Shown here one piece after another: positions 14,340 through 23,225 of a stretch of DNA of 26,434 nt. Location: positions 1 through 26,434 of the IMG/VR virus record IMGVR_UViG_3300021964_000435. The stretch is one strand, 5' to 3'. The position numbers and the translations under genes were made by a program. The notes below the pieces were generated by a model. That model had not been told where the DNA came from. It did no database searches and saw only the letters and a list, made by a program, of their open reading frames with translations. Source of the stretch: a virus. The first letter of the stretch is position 1. Each line of letters begins with the position of its first letter.

Positions 14340-14965
14340 TGGGTGGAGGTGTAGGAGCAGCTATAGGTACAGTAGTAAGTGTTATGGGAGGACCTGTAGG
14401 TACAGCTGCAGGTATGGCTCTAACTGGCTATAGTATGCTTAAACAAAGACGAGCTGCTAAAAAAGCTGCTAAAGCACAAAGAGCTGCAGCCGAAACACAA
14501 CGTAGAGCAGAAGAGACTAAACAACGTTACTCAGAAGTTCAAGCTCAACGACAACGAGTAGAACAACAAAGACAGGCTAGGATTAAACAAGGTCAGATAT
14601 TAGCTCAAATGGGTTCTTCAGGTTTAGGTATGACAGGAACAGCTCCATTTATAGGTGCTACAGGTTCTGTTGCCTCACAACTAGGTACTAACCTACAACA
14701 AATTAATGAAGGTGTAGGCTTTGGACGAGCAGTAGGTGGTTTAAATCAAGCTGCAGCAGCAAGTCAACAAAAAGCTATAGAATACCAAGCACAAGGAGCA
14801 GGTTGGCAACAGGTTCAGTCTCTAGCTTCTAACTTAGGTGGAACATTTGGTAACATTTTTGATACATCTAATCAACAAATGAAATCACCTCAAACTCCTG
14901 GTATAACCCAGCAAAACGTATACTCAGGTGGACAAATAGCTCCTTCATTTATGAGAGGCAACTAA
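14339..14965 (+). CDS. Internal virion protein B-like (T7 gp14-like), 208 aa
   Basis: The N-terminal 30 residues are hydrophobic and Gly/Ala rich (GVGAAIGTVVSVMGGPVGTAAGMALTGYSML). A long Ala/Gln/Arg/Glu coiled coil follows at about 35-85 (KKAAKAQRAAAETQRRAEETKQR), then Gly-rich helical stretches. This matches the layout and size of T7 gp14 (196 aa), an ejection protein that is delivered first and forms an outer-membrane pore. It sits directly before the giant ejection protein, as expected. The C-terminal FMRGN is followed after 11 nt by the next start with an AAGGAA ribosome site. The assignment is by architecture and order. Confidence 0.8.
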   Translation: MGGGVGAAIGTVVSVMGGPVGTAAGMALTGYSMLKQRRAAKKAAKAQRAAAETQRRAEETKQRYSEVQAQRQRVEQQRQARIKQGQILAQMGSSGLGMTGTAPFIGATGSVASQLGTNLQQINEGVGFGRAVGGLNQAAAASQQKAIEYQAQGAGWQQVQSLASNLGGTFGNIFDTSNQQMKSPQTPGITQQNVYSGGQIAPSFMRGN

Positions 14966-14976
14966 AAGGAAATTTA

Positions 14977-17900
14977 ATGCTCAGAGAAGACACAAACTTA
15001 AACTTACTCGGTGATGAGCCTGTAGTAGCTCTTCAGCCTTATCCAAGTGATGAGTTAGTTAAGCCTAAAAAAGCTATTGATGAAGCTTATTATACAGTAG
15101 AGTCTCTAGGATTAGAGCAAGAACAAACTGCTCAGACTTTTGATCGTATCTACAATAACTTAACTCAAGCAGGATATGATGATGCTGTAGAAGAAACTAA
15201 AGCTAAGTTTAGAGAGGAACAGGATTATCAAACTGAGTTAGCGATGACTAACCTTATTGAAGATCCTAATGTACCTACTCAATCTAAAATTAGTATTCTT
15301 AATAATTATACTAAGTTTGATTTAGTTACAGATGATCTTAGAACTAAGTATGCCCAAGATGTAGCTATTTTAGATAATAGTGAGTCTTACTTTGAACAGG
15401 ATGCTCAAGAACTGTATGTAGATAATCTTGAATATAATCTTAGTAAAACTCAAGAAGAACGTGATGCTAATGATGCAGATGATGCCTTAGAAGATATAGG
15501 TGGTGAGATTGTATCTATAGCTAATATTGTTGCTACCAGTGTCGCAGGTATAGTTGACTTTGGTGTAAGAGTTTATGATGCTATTAAACAGAAAATGGAC
15601 AAAGGTGAAGTAGATTGGGTAGAAAACTCAACTGCTTCTGAAAGACTAGATAAAGGTGTTCTTAAAGGTATTACAGAGTGGAAGTTAGATTCTGTAGCTG
15701 AATATATGGGTATTAAAGAAGACTTTGATACTTCGTATACTAATAGAACATTTGGATATATTGGAGAAAAACTACAAGCACTAGCAGAATTCTCTGTAGA
15801 AAAAGGTTTATTCAAAAACCCTGAACAAGCTATGTTTACAATGGAAGCTGTAGGTACTCTTATTCCTGCAGGTATAGCTACTAAAAAAGCTATTAAGTCT
15901 ATGAGACATACCCCAGGTGGTGGTGCAGATGTTACTACAAAAGCTAATCCTAAAAAAGCAGGTGATGATCTTACTAAAGCTTTAACAGATGATACAGATA
16001 CCAAAGCAAAACAAATGAATACTTCTAAAGAAAACATTGTTGCTGAAAATGTATTACCAAAAGCTAATGAAGTTCCTGATGATCTTATTCCTGATCTATC
16101 TAAAAGATTAGATAAGATTAATGATGTTTCTGAATTAAACATGAGAGATCGTTTAGTCTTTGAAACTTTCTTTGATGATAACATTGGTAGAAGAGAACAA
16201 CGTTTCTTAGATAGAAATGCTCGTATTAAAGTTATGGAAGACTCTAAGTTAAATGTTAATGTAGCTTCTTCTCAAATAGATATGGATGTTAATAGTTTAT
16301 CAGGACGTTTAGTATTTGGTAGAACTTCTGACTATCCATTTACTAAGAAAAAAGATGTTATTGAAGCAGCAGAACGTGTTTCTGTACTAGCTAAAAAATC
16401 TGATGAGATAGAACTTAAAAAAGATAGAGATCTTGGTATAGCTACAAAAGAAAAAGACATTAAAAGTAATGTAGTAGTTAGAGATATTGATTCTAAAACT
16501 GAGTTTACGCTTGATGAATTTAAGAAAATGAAGATGGACAATCGTAAATTTGTTGTCGATTACAAATTCAACAAGAAGTACAACTTCGTAGCAGATGATC
16601 TGTTAGGTCAAAAACTTAACGATTCTCAAGTGTCTTTACTAGGTAGTAAAAAGATAGGCGAAGCTGTAAATAACACTATATTAGGTGAGTTTGCCTTTGG
16701 TACTGGTTATACAGCTAAATGGTTTGAAAGAGCGAAAGCTGCTGTTGCAGGTAAAGCAGGTCGAATCAAGAAAGAAATACAATTAGACTTTAAAAAGAAA
16801 CTTGATACTAATAAAAAACTAAGATCAGAGATTGCTGATGTTGTTAATATGCAAGCTCAACTCGGTGTTGATATTGTAGATAGAGCTACTTTAAAGAAAA
16901 CATTTAGAGGCTATACTGAGAAACAAATTGATGCTATCGATGAAACACAAAGAGCTTTCAGAAAAACTCAGAAACTAATTCATGCTGTAAACAATGAAGC
17001 TTTTAGAATGGAACTTAAACGTCAAGGTTTTAATAAAGGATATTATGATCCTAAAACTAATGAATTTAAGATGGCTATTCGTGATATAGGTAAAAAGAAT
17101 AGAAAACAGTTTGAAGGCGAAGGTGTTCGAGTATACGATCCAGTTAAAGATGAATTCATAGAGTTTAATCTAAGTGATAGGCTAGATGGTATTTATCATA
17201 GTGACGGACGTAAGCTAGTTCGTATGGAAAACCATCAAGTCATTAAAAATAGAAGAGGTAATCAAATCTCTGACTATGCTTTAGTTAAAGAAAGTGACAT
17301 AGATATTCTTCCTAGTAAGGTTCTTGATGAACTTCCTGGATATATACAAAGAGAATATAAGAGTAAAATCTTTGTTGAAGCTATTCCTAAAGTAATGTAT
17401 ATCAATGGCAAGAAAGTAACTGACCCTAATATTCTTAGAAACTACAAAGAAACTATTGGTACAGCTATGACTAAGACTGAGGCAGATGCTGTTAAGACTC
17501 AGGCTATGAAACGTCTAGATGATGCTGATAACTATGAATATAGTACAAGAAGTTCTAACTTAGATAATATTAGAGATGTTACTGATGAGTATCGTGATGT
17601 TAAAGAGGTATACCAACATACTAAAACTCGTAACATGGATATGGAAATGGGTGCAGATGTATTAGCTGATCCTCTAGTAGCTATGGAAAAAGCTATTAAC
17701 AGAACAGTGAATACAGGTGCTTATTCTATGTATGACAAAGCATTTAAGAAAGCTTTTGAAAGAGACTATAAAGAAGTCTTAGGTAGAAATGGTGGTAGAT
17801 ACCCTGAAAACATTACTGATATTGCTCCTAGAGTAGAAGGTGATGCTAGATTAGATGCTCTTGCTAAGAACGCTAGACAAATGTGGAGAAGACAACAGCA

Positions 17901-19743
17901 TTTCCAAGGTAACATGAATAGAATGCTTGACGTTCCTTTCCAAAATGCGTTACACACTCTTGCAGATGTATTTGAAAAAGTTAAAATTCCAGGTATATCT
18001 AGAACAGGATCTGTAATTGCTAGAGATGTAGGTGATTTAGGTTTATCAGGAGTTAACCAAAAGATCATGGGTTATGCTGGTACTTTATATATTACATTTA
18101 GTAGTCCTATGAGACAGTTGTTTATTCAGCCTATGATGTGGTTAGAACAGCAAATGATTTATCCTAAGTCATTTACTAAGACAACAAGTCGACTCCCTAT
18201 GCACACCATAGGTTTATTACATATGGACAATCCTATGCTCAAAGGAACTTATAATGCTTACCTAAAACGTTTAAATAAAGCTGATAGAGCTGACTTCTTA
18301 GCAGAACAAGCTATTATGAAAAGACAGGGTATTTTAGAATCTGTGAACATGAACTTGGCTTTAGAAGAAACTCTTAAAAGTAGAATTAATAAATTAGATC
18401 CTAAGAAACTAGAAAAAGTTTTAGAACCTGGAGCAAAAGGTTATGGTAATCTTAAAGGTGTATTTAATAAGTATGGTTTTAGTAATGCTGAATTAATGAA
18501 CAGGGTTGGTCTATGGTTACAGAATAAATATAGATGGGTAGATGATCCTAGAAATAAAGGTAAGAACTGGGCTGATATTAAAAATGCAGAAGATATTGCC
18601 TTTGAAGCTTGGAAACAATCAGGTTCGATGACTCGTGCTGGTGCTGTTGGTATGCAAAGAGTTCCTTTATTAGCATTTATAACACAGTTCCAATCTATTG
18701 GTCTTAAATCATTCATGAATGTAATCCAAGATAATGCGACTAACCTCACTAGAGCTGATAGAGTAAAACTTGTAGCTACTCGTATGGTAATGCACGGCAT
18801 GGAATTTGGTGCTCCATTAGCTGCAGGTAAATATTTATTAGACTATATGGCAGGACATGAAGACGAAGAAGTAAGAGAATTAGCAGATACTATATCTTCA
18901 GGTGTTATTGATAATGTATGGCAAGGATTAACAGAAACTGACTTAAGTATCTCTGAATCAGCTTCTGTAGCTAACGTTAACTTCTTTGGTGATGTTATTG
19001 AAGAAATGGTTAATATTGGTCAAATAGCTATGGGAAGCCCTGATGCAAGAGCACCTAACATACCTTCAGTAAAAGCTATTGGTAGAACATTTGAGAAGTT
19101 AGACGATGTTAAGAATATGTTTATTATGAATCCTGTAAATGCAGAGACTTTAACTAAGTCTGTAGGTAAACTATTTGAGATAACTTCTGCAGGTAATAAT
19201 GCTATGAGAGCTTTACAATACTATGCTGCTGAACAAATCTTAACTAAAGATGGACGTAGACGTGGTATTAGTATTACAGGTAAAGAGGCTTTCTTTAAGG
19301 GTGTCTTTGGATTTAACACTGAGCAAGAGATTGACCAGTATATAGCAAGACAGCTACAAAGAGATGAGCAAGATCTAATTAAAGATGGTATTGATGATGG
19401 TTATGACATTATTATGTCTAATGTTAAGAGTGAAAAAGACTTTGCTAAGGTTGCTCCTCTTATTAATCAATACTTCTCTATCATGGAACAAGGTGGTGTC
19501 TTTGATACTAACCAAATGCTTAAAATTAAACAAGGCATTATGAGTAAGATGAAAGGTGCTTATATTAATAATGAGTCTTATACTCTTTATAAATATATTA
19601 TGATTGATCTAAGTGGTAACAAAGAGAAACAAAGAAAAGCAGCATTTAGATTAAAGGATCATCCTGATCCTATTATTAGAGAAGGTGCAAGAAAGATCTT
19701 AGGTGAGAAATCACAAACAAACTTAATGGAGCAAGGAAACTAA
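14977..19743 (+). CDS. Giant ejection / internal virion protein (T7 gp16-like), 1588 aa
   Basis: This is the largest gene in the window, encoding a soluble, mostly helical and Lys/Asp-rich protein. One hydrophobic segment lies at about 176-200 (IVSIANIVATSVAGIVDFGV). A region near the C-terminal third contains SGSMTRAGAVGMQRVPLLAFITQFQSIGLKSF followed by a hydrophobic FGAPLAAGKYLLDYM, similar in style to the C-terminal part of podovirus gp16-like proteins. Unlike T7 gp16 it shows no lytic transglycosylase motif at its N-terminus; that activity is in a separate gene at 21507. It should reside inside the head and be ejected to form a DNA-translocating conduit. Confidence in the ejectosome role is good; one-to-one equivalence with gp16 is less sure. 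Confidence 0.8.
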   Translation: MLREDTNLNLLGDEPVVALQPYPSDELVKPKKAIDEAYYTVESLGLEQEQTAQTFDRIYNNLTQAGYDDAVEETKAKFREEQDYQTELAMTNLIEDPNVPTQSKISILNNYTKFDLVTDDLRTKYAQDVAILDNSESYFEQDAQELYVDNLEYNLSKTQEERDANDADDALEDIGGEIVSIANIVATSVAGIVDFGVRVYDAIKQKMDKGEVDWVENSTASERLDKGVLKGITEWKLDSVAEYMGIKEDFDTSYTNRTFGYIGEKLQALAEFSVEKGLFKNPEQAMFTMEAVGTLIPAGIATKKAIKSMRHTPGGGADVTTKANPKKAGDDLTKALTDDTDTKAKQMNTSKENIVAENVLPKANEVPDDLIPDLSKRLDKINDVSELNMRDRLVFETFFDDNIGRREQRFLDRNARIKVMEDSKLNVNVASSQIDMDVNSLSGRLVFGRTSDYPFTKKKDVIEAAERVSVLAKKSDEIELKKDRDLGIATKEKDIKSNVVVRDIDSKTEFTLDEFKKMKMDNRKFVVDYKFNKKYNFVADDLLGQKLNDSQVSLLGSKKIGEAVNNTILGEFAFGTGYTAKWFERAKAAVAGKAGRIKKEIQLDFKKKLDTNKKLRSEIADVVNMQAQLGVDIVDRATLKKTFRGYTEKQIDAIDETQRAFRKTQKLIHAVNNEAFRMELKRQGFNKGYYDPKTNEFKMAIRDIGKKNRKQFEGEGVRVYDPVKDEFIEFNLSDRLDGIYHSDGRKLVRMENHQVIKNRRGNQISDYALVKESDIDILPSKVLDELPGYIQREYKSKIFVEAIPKVMYINGKKVTDPNILRNYKETIGTAMTKTEADAVKTQAMKRLDDADNYEYSTRSSNLDNIRDVTDEYRDVKEVYQHTKTRNMDMEMGADVLADPLVAMEKAINRTVNTGAYSMYDKAFKKAFERDYKEVLGRNGGRYPENITDIAPRVEGDARLDALAKNARQMWRRQQHFQGNMNRMLDVPFQNALHTLADVFEKVKIPGISRTGSVIARDVGDLGLSGVNQKIMGYAGTLYITFSSPMRQLFIQPMMWLEQQMIYPKSFTKTTSRLPMHTIGLLHMDNPMLKGTYNAYLKRLNKADRADFLAEQAIMKRQGILESVNMNLALEETLKSRINKLDPKKLEKVLEPGAKGYGNLKGVFNKYGFSNAELMNRVGLWLQNKYRWVDDPRNKGKNWADIKNAEDIAFEAWKQSGSMTRAGAVGMQRVPLLAFITQFQSIGLKSFMNVIQDNATNLTRADRVKLVATRMVMHGMEFGAPLAAGKYLLDYMAGHEDEEVRELADTISSGVIDNVWQGLTETDLSISESASVANVNFFGDVIEEMVNIGQIAMGSPDARAPNIPSVKAIGRTFEKLDDVKNMFIMNPVNAETLTKSVGKLFEITSAGNNAMRALQYYAAEQILTKDGRRRGISITGKEAFFKGVFGFNTEQEIDQYIARQLQRDEQDLIKDGIDDGYDIIMSNVKSEKDFAKVAPLINQYFSIMEQGGVFDTNQMLKIKQGIMSKMKGAYINNESYTLYKYIMIDLSGNKEKQRKAAFRLKDHPDPIIREGARKILGEKSQTNLMEQGN

Positions 19744-19744
19744 A

Positions 19745-21616
19745 ATGGCAGAATTTGGAACAAAATTAACAGACTTAGGCACAACCAACTTTACTGGTTA
19801 TGCCAAACAAGGTGTCGTAGATAAGTCTAAAGCTATGGAAACAGAGTCTAAGTTTAGCTTAGGTACACAGGCTGTTGAATATGGCATAGATAAACTAAAG
19901 GAATACGATAAATATCAAACTCTTAAAGGTGTAGCCGAAGAGATTGGCGGCATTATGCAAGAACAAGAAGATCGTAGTTATCTAGGTCAAGCTGCTTTAG
20001 CAGAAGACCAAGAGGCTTTAAAAGTTGAAATGGGTTTTGCTCAAGATCAAGTAGGTTATGATGGTTCTTATCCTTCTGTATTAAATCAAGAACTAACAGA
20101 TAATACTAGAGGAGTTACTAATGCTTTAGCAGAGAAGACTGATCGTCTTAATAAAGCTAGAGCTCAAGGAGCTATGACTGAGTTTGAATTAGAAACAAGA
20201 CTTGCTCAATTAACACAAGAAGCTATAGCTAGAAACCCAGCTCTTGCCCCTGAGATTATGAAACACGTTAGTCAAGTAGCTAATATGAATAACCTTACTG
20301 CCAAGGTTAAACAAGATGCTGCTGTTTTACAATCTCAACAAGAAGCTCAAGATGAATATAACAAATCTATTCTAAAGATGGCTGAATCAGATACTATTGA
20401 TCTTAACCTTGCTGATCCTAAGTATTTTGATCCTGCTACAGGTGGATATAACTATAAAGAAATTCGTAAAGCTATCGAAGAAAAACAAGGTCTTGTAGAA
20501 GCTAACACTGCCATTGAACAGCTTGTTAAGAACAAAGACTTACGTTTTAAATTAAATGGTAAAGCATTTATAGAAAAAGGTCTTCATGTTGAAGCTAATA
20601 GAGCTCGTTTAGCTAAGTTTCAAACTGATGTAAATCTTATTCTTAAATCTAATATGCCTCAAGCTGATAAACTAGCTGCAATTGAAACTGCTAAAGTTAA
20701 TAACAGAGCTGAACTAGAACAAGCCTATGGTTTATCAGGTATTAGTATTACAGATCCTGATATTAAAGCAGGTTTAGATAGTCTTGATAATCAAATGGCT
20801 GCTCTATCTAAACAGATTACTGAAAAAGTAGGTAATGCAGGACAGTTAAAAATTGTTCAAGATGCCAATAAACTTATCATAGAAACTAAGAAAGGTAAAG
20901 CTTTAGAAGAAATGCCAGGACTTTCTGCTGAATTAGCTCTCTTTGATTTGTATGGTGAGAATGCTAGATTAGCAAGTCTTGATACTCTAGGATCTAATTT
21001 ATCAATGTTCCATGACTTTATAGCTAGTGATCGTGCTCAAATGGCTAGTGAAAAGAAGGCAAGAAAAAATAGTAAGCTGTTTGAAATTGATCCTAATACA
21101 AACAAATCTATTGCTTACCAAGGTATGGAAGTAACTAGAAATAGAGCTTTAACTGAAGATGATTCTTTTTCTCTACTTGAACAAGAGATAGATAATACAC
21201 TAGGTTTTGTGATGAGTGGTAGTCGTCAAAATAAAACAGCTGCTGCTAGAGATCTTATGAAGCTTTTCCATGATCCTAGAACTACTGAAGACTTAGTCAT
21301 GAAGATGAATCCAACAATGAAAGCTGAGTTAGAAAATGTAGCATTAGACTATAAAAATGTGTTAAAATCTAGAGAATTAGACACCTTTATAGCAGTAAAT
21401 CCTAATGCAAAATTTGAATTGGATAGAAATGGTGAACTTAAATTTGCCTCAGGTACTTATAAAGATGATTACAGAAACTTTACAAGACAAGGCTTAAGGA
21501 GTATCAATGAAACCTTCGGAGCTTTCCATAAACTTAGTGGCAACAATTCTTTGGATAAATCTATCGAGCTATTCTATTCAGACCTTGGCATACCAGGAAT
21601 CTCTGAAAAGAAGTAA
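19745..21616 (+). CDS. Internal virion protein (T7 gp15-like), 623 aa
   Basis: This is an all-alpha, charged protein with long coiled-coil stretches (DKLKEYDKYQTLKGVAEEIGGIMQEQEDR, LAEKTDRLNKARAQGAMTEFELETRLAQLTQEAI) and no membrane span. It lies two bases after the giant ejection protein gene with an AAGGAA ribosome site. Its size is near T7 gp15 (747 aa), and it occupies the ejectosome cluster, although the gp15/gp16 order is reversed relative to T7. It probably forms a tube with the giant protein across the periplasm. Its last 110 nt overlap the next gene in the +1 frame and contain that gene's Shine-Dalgarno sequence. Confidence 0.75.
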   Translation: MAEFGTKLTDLGTTNFTGYAKQGVVDKSKAMETESKFSLGTQAVEYGIDKLKEYDKYQTLKGVAEEIGGIMQEQEDRSYLGQAALAEDQEALKVEMGFAQDQVGYDGSYPSVLNQELTDNTRGVTNALAEKTDRLNKARAQGAMTEFELETRLAQLTQEAIARNPALAPEIMKHVSQVANMNNLTAKVKQDAAVLQSQQEAQDEYNKSILKMAESDTIDLNLADPKYFDPATGGYNYKEIRKAIEEKQGLVEANTAIEQLVKNKDLRFKLNGKAFIEKGLHVEANRARLAKFQTDVNLILKSNMPQADKLAAIETAKVNNRAELEQAYGLSGISITDPDIKAGLDSLDNQMAALSKQITEKVGNAGQLKIVQDANKLIIETKKGKALEEMPGLSAELALFDLYGENARLASLDTLGSNLSMFHDFIASDRAQMASEKKARKNSKLFEIDPNTNKSIAYQGMEVTRNRALTEDDSFSLLEQEIDNTLGFVMSGSRQNKTAAARDLMKLFHDPRTTEDLVMKMNPTMKAELENVALDYKNVLKSRELDTFIAVNPNAKFELDRNGELKFASGTYKDDYRNFTRQGLRSINETFGAFHKLSGNNSLDKSIELFYSDLGIPGISEKK

Positions 21617-22538
21617 CGAGCCTGTAGCTTCCGAAGAGGTTGCAGGCAGTAATATACTATCTCAAGCTGAAGAACAATTTCCTTACTTAAAAGGTAAAAA
21701 CATTAATGTTGTTGTAAATCCTGAAAGTAAAATTGGAGGTAAACTTGAGTTCTATAATGAGGATGAACCTGGTTTTGGAGATACTCCTAGACCTGAAGGT
21801 ATTCCTATGGGACAAGTAGGTCTTGAGATTAGAGATCCTAATGTACGTCCTATAGATGTTTTAGGTGATTATGTTTCTCATTATGCTGTATATAATGACC
21901 CTAAACTTAAACCTTTATATGATGAGTTTATAAAAACTATTCCTGAAAGACAGCAAAGAGATAGATATAATTATGCTGTAGAAAACTTCGGTGAAGATAG
22001 ACCTTATGAAGATTGGAAAGAAATGTCAGGCGATCCAGGAATGTTACGAGGATACGTCTTTGATCAGTTTCCTAAAGATGAACTTAATAAGATCTATAGT
22101 CCTGAACAAATAAAATTACTTGATCAAATAAAAGATTATTTAGGAATTGAAAAACAATCTTCTATTGAAATCATGGATAAGATAGCTATGGTAGAGTCAA
22201 GTAATCAGCATACTGATGCTCAAGGTAACTTAACTAAGTCTTCTGTAGGTGCTCTAGGTAAGTATCAGATTATGCCTGAAACAGCTCAAGATCCTGGATA
22301 TGGTATTAAACCTATCCCTAATTTAGAGAAAGCTTCTGAAGCTGAGCATAAACGTTTTGCTACTGAATACTTTCAAGCTATGTTAACTGAGTTTGATGGT
22401 GACGAAGAAAAAGCTCTCGCAGCTTATAATGGTGGACCAACTACTGTTAAAGAAGCTGTTAAGAAATATGGTGTGGATTGGAAAGCAGGTATTCCGTTAG
22501 AATCTAAAAACTATATACAAAAAGTGGCTAGCTTATGA
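21507..22538 (+). CDS. Virion-associated lytic transglycosylase, 343 aa
   Basis: The C-terminal SLT (soluble lytic transglycosylase, lysozyme-like) domain has catalytic Glu230 in IAMVESSNQ, GALGKYQIMPETA at 248-260 and AAYNGGP at 305-311. Residues 55-190 form a separate domain (VLGDYVSHYAVYNDP, MLRGYVFDQFP) of a type I associate with phage internal virion proteins. It should cleave peptidoglycan during DNA entry. The start at 21507 has a strong AAGGAG with 5-nt spacing but lies 110 nt inside the previous gene. The resulting N-terminus (SINLVATILWINLSSYSIQTLA) is hydrophobic and may be overprinted, a signal-like segment, or replaced by frameshifting. Catalytic identification is secure; the start is less certain. 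Confidence 0.85.
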   Translation: MKPSELSINLVATILWINLSSYSIQTLAYQESLKRSNEPVASEEVAGSNILSQAEEQFPYLKGKNINVVVNPESKIGGKLEFYNEDEPGFGDTPRPEGIPMGQVGLEIRDPNVRPIDVLGDYVSHYAVYNDPKLKPLYDEFIKTIPERQQRDRYNYAVENFGEDRPYEDWKEMSGDPGMLRGYVFDQFPKDELNKIYSPEQIKLLDQIKDYLGIEKQSSIEIMDKIAMVESSNQHTDAQGNLTKSSVGALGKYQIMPETAQDPGYGIKPIPNLEKASEAEHKRFATEYFQAMLTEFDGDEEKALAAYNGGPTTVKEAVKKYGVDWKAGIPLESKNYIQKVASL

Positions 22539-22663
22539 TAGATTGGGAAGATATTAACTTCCCTCCTATCAATCTTTGGAACATTCCTCAGGATGGATTG
22601 GAACAAAACCTTCAGGCAAGAACAAATAATCTTGATGCTGACATGAAACATAATAATCACTAG
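22535..22663 (+). CDS. Small last gene of the virion operon, 42 aa
   Basis: The ATG overlaps the transglycosylase stop (ATGA), so translation is probably coupled; no independent ribosome site is obvious. The product is MIDWEDINFPPINLWNIPQD followed by a polar tail ending DADMKHNNH. The W--INFPPINLWN pattern is, as far as I recall, shared by small proteins of marine phages, which supports expression. The 3' 95 nt overlap a - strand gene tail to tail. Function unknown. Confidence 0.55.
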   Translation: MIDWEDINFPPINLWNIPQDGLEQNLQARTNNLDADMKHNNH

Positions 22664-22781
22664 GATTAACTGTTTTAAAATAACAATTTTGAATATAGTT
22701 ATTGGCATGAGCACAGGTCTTAAAGTTACCTATGTAATTAGGTTGGTCTTGTAGATATAAAACTAAGACATATTCAAACAT
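22569..22781 (-). CDS. Last gene of the - strand operon, 70-aa protein
   Basis: An ATG at 22781 is preceded by AGAGGAG with 6-nt spacing, one of the strongest ribosome sites in the window. The product MFEYVLVLYLQDQPNYIGNF is followed by several Cys and Tyr residues (TCAHANNYIQNCYF, YVSCQHQDYLFLPEGF). A hydrophobic strand, then C-HAN-Y, then C-H-DY--LPE-F reads as a compact domain; similar small proteins with a C-H-DY-LP ending occur in marine phages in my recollection. It overlaps the + strand 42-aa gene antisense. Function unknown. Confidence 0.65.
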   Translation of the reverse strand: MFEYVLVLYLQDQPNYIGNFKTCAHANNYIQNCYFKTVNPSDYYVSCQHQDYLFLPEGFVPIHPEECSKD

Positions 22782-22786
22782 AATAT

Positions 22787-22832
22787 TCTCCTCTAAAGCT
22801 ATTGTAGTAGAGGAGAGGCAAACCTCTACTAC
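22787..22832 (-). promoter_or_regulatory. Alternative hairpins around the ribosome site of the 70-aa gene
   Basis: On the - strand, a perfect 10-bp stem (GTAGTAGAGG / CCTCTACTAC, at 22823-22832 and 22804-22813, 9-nt loop) lies between the SLOG gene and the 70-aa gene. The segment TCTCCTCT (22809-22816), made of part of the loop and the 3' arm, can instead pair over 8 bp with AGAGGAGA (22787-22794), which contains the ribosome site. The two structures exclude each other. A switch function is inferred. Confidence 0.45.
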
Positions 22833-22840
22833 TTTAGCAC

Positions 22841-22866
22841 GTCCCAGTGGCTAGCTAGGGACTTTT
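22841..22866 (+). terminator. Possible rho-independent terminator of the + strand virion operon
   Basis: GTCCC (22841-22845) can pair with GGGAC (22858-22862) around a 12-nt loop containing the palindrome CTAGCTAG, and TTTT follows immediately. It lies after the larger 10-bp hairpin at 22804-22832 at the point where the two operons converge, where termination is expected. The stem is short, so this is tentative. Confidence 0.4.
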
Positions 22867-23225
22867 ACTACCATCACTGGTAGATTTCTTTTTTGGGCAT
22901 ACTTAATACCATACTCTGTACCCTTACTACGAGTATCCCAAATGGCTAGGACTCTATCAGCATTGTCAATCATCTGTTTAGTCCTAACAAAAAAGTATTT
23001 TGAATTAAACTCTGTAGTAGTATCTATCAAGTGATATGGTAAAAATTCTACTACATCTATTCCTCTAGCCTCAGCGTATTTCTTGGATAATGGATCGACA
23101 CCTTTGGCACTCCCTAGGAGGAAGGTGAGAGTGCCTGTGCCGTGTTCCTTAATAAAGCGATCAATTATAGGAAAGATGTCTTCAGCCTTATCAATGGAAC
23201 GTGAACCTATGATACAAACTTTCAT
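22851..23225 (-). CDS. SLOG-superfamily (DUF2493/YspA-like) nucleotide-binding protein, 124 aa
   Basis: A Rossmann-like protein starting MKVCIIGSRSI, with FLLGSAKGVDPLSKKYAEARGIDVVEFLP and later NADRVLAIWDTRSKGTEYGIKYAQKRNLPVMVV. GSR at the N-terminus, G-A-GVD-L..A and AD-V-A-WD--S-GT--I--A are the hallmark motifs of the DUF2493/SLOG family, related to DprA and LOG proteins, which bind nucleotide-derived ligands. Length is typical. Its ATG overlaps the stop of the 46-aa gene (ATGA), placing it in the same operon as the ribonucleotide reductase, so a role in nucleotide sensing or processing during infection is plausible but inferred. Confidence 0.8.
   Translation of the reverse strand: MKVCIIGSRSIDKAEDIFPIIDRFIKEHGTGTLTFLLGSAKGVDPLSKKYAEARGIDVVEFLPYHLIDTTTEFNSKYFFVRTKQMIDNADRVLAIWDTRSKGTEYGIKYAQKRNLPVMVVKVPS

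Noticed and set aside
15573-16184. 203-aa open frame antisense to the giant ejection protein gene
   Set aside because: Ser/Leu/Ile-rich composition typical of an antisense shadow of a Lys/Asp/Glu-rich gene, no ribosome site or operon context.
22511-22714. 67-aa - strand open frame overlapping the 70-aa gene
   Set aside because: It is in a different frame from the 70-aa gene that has the strong ribosome site, starts inside it and shows shadow-like Ile/Leu/Lys composition.
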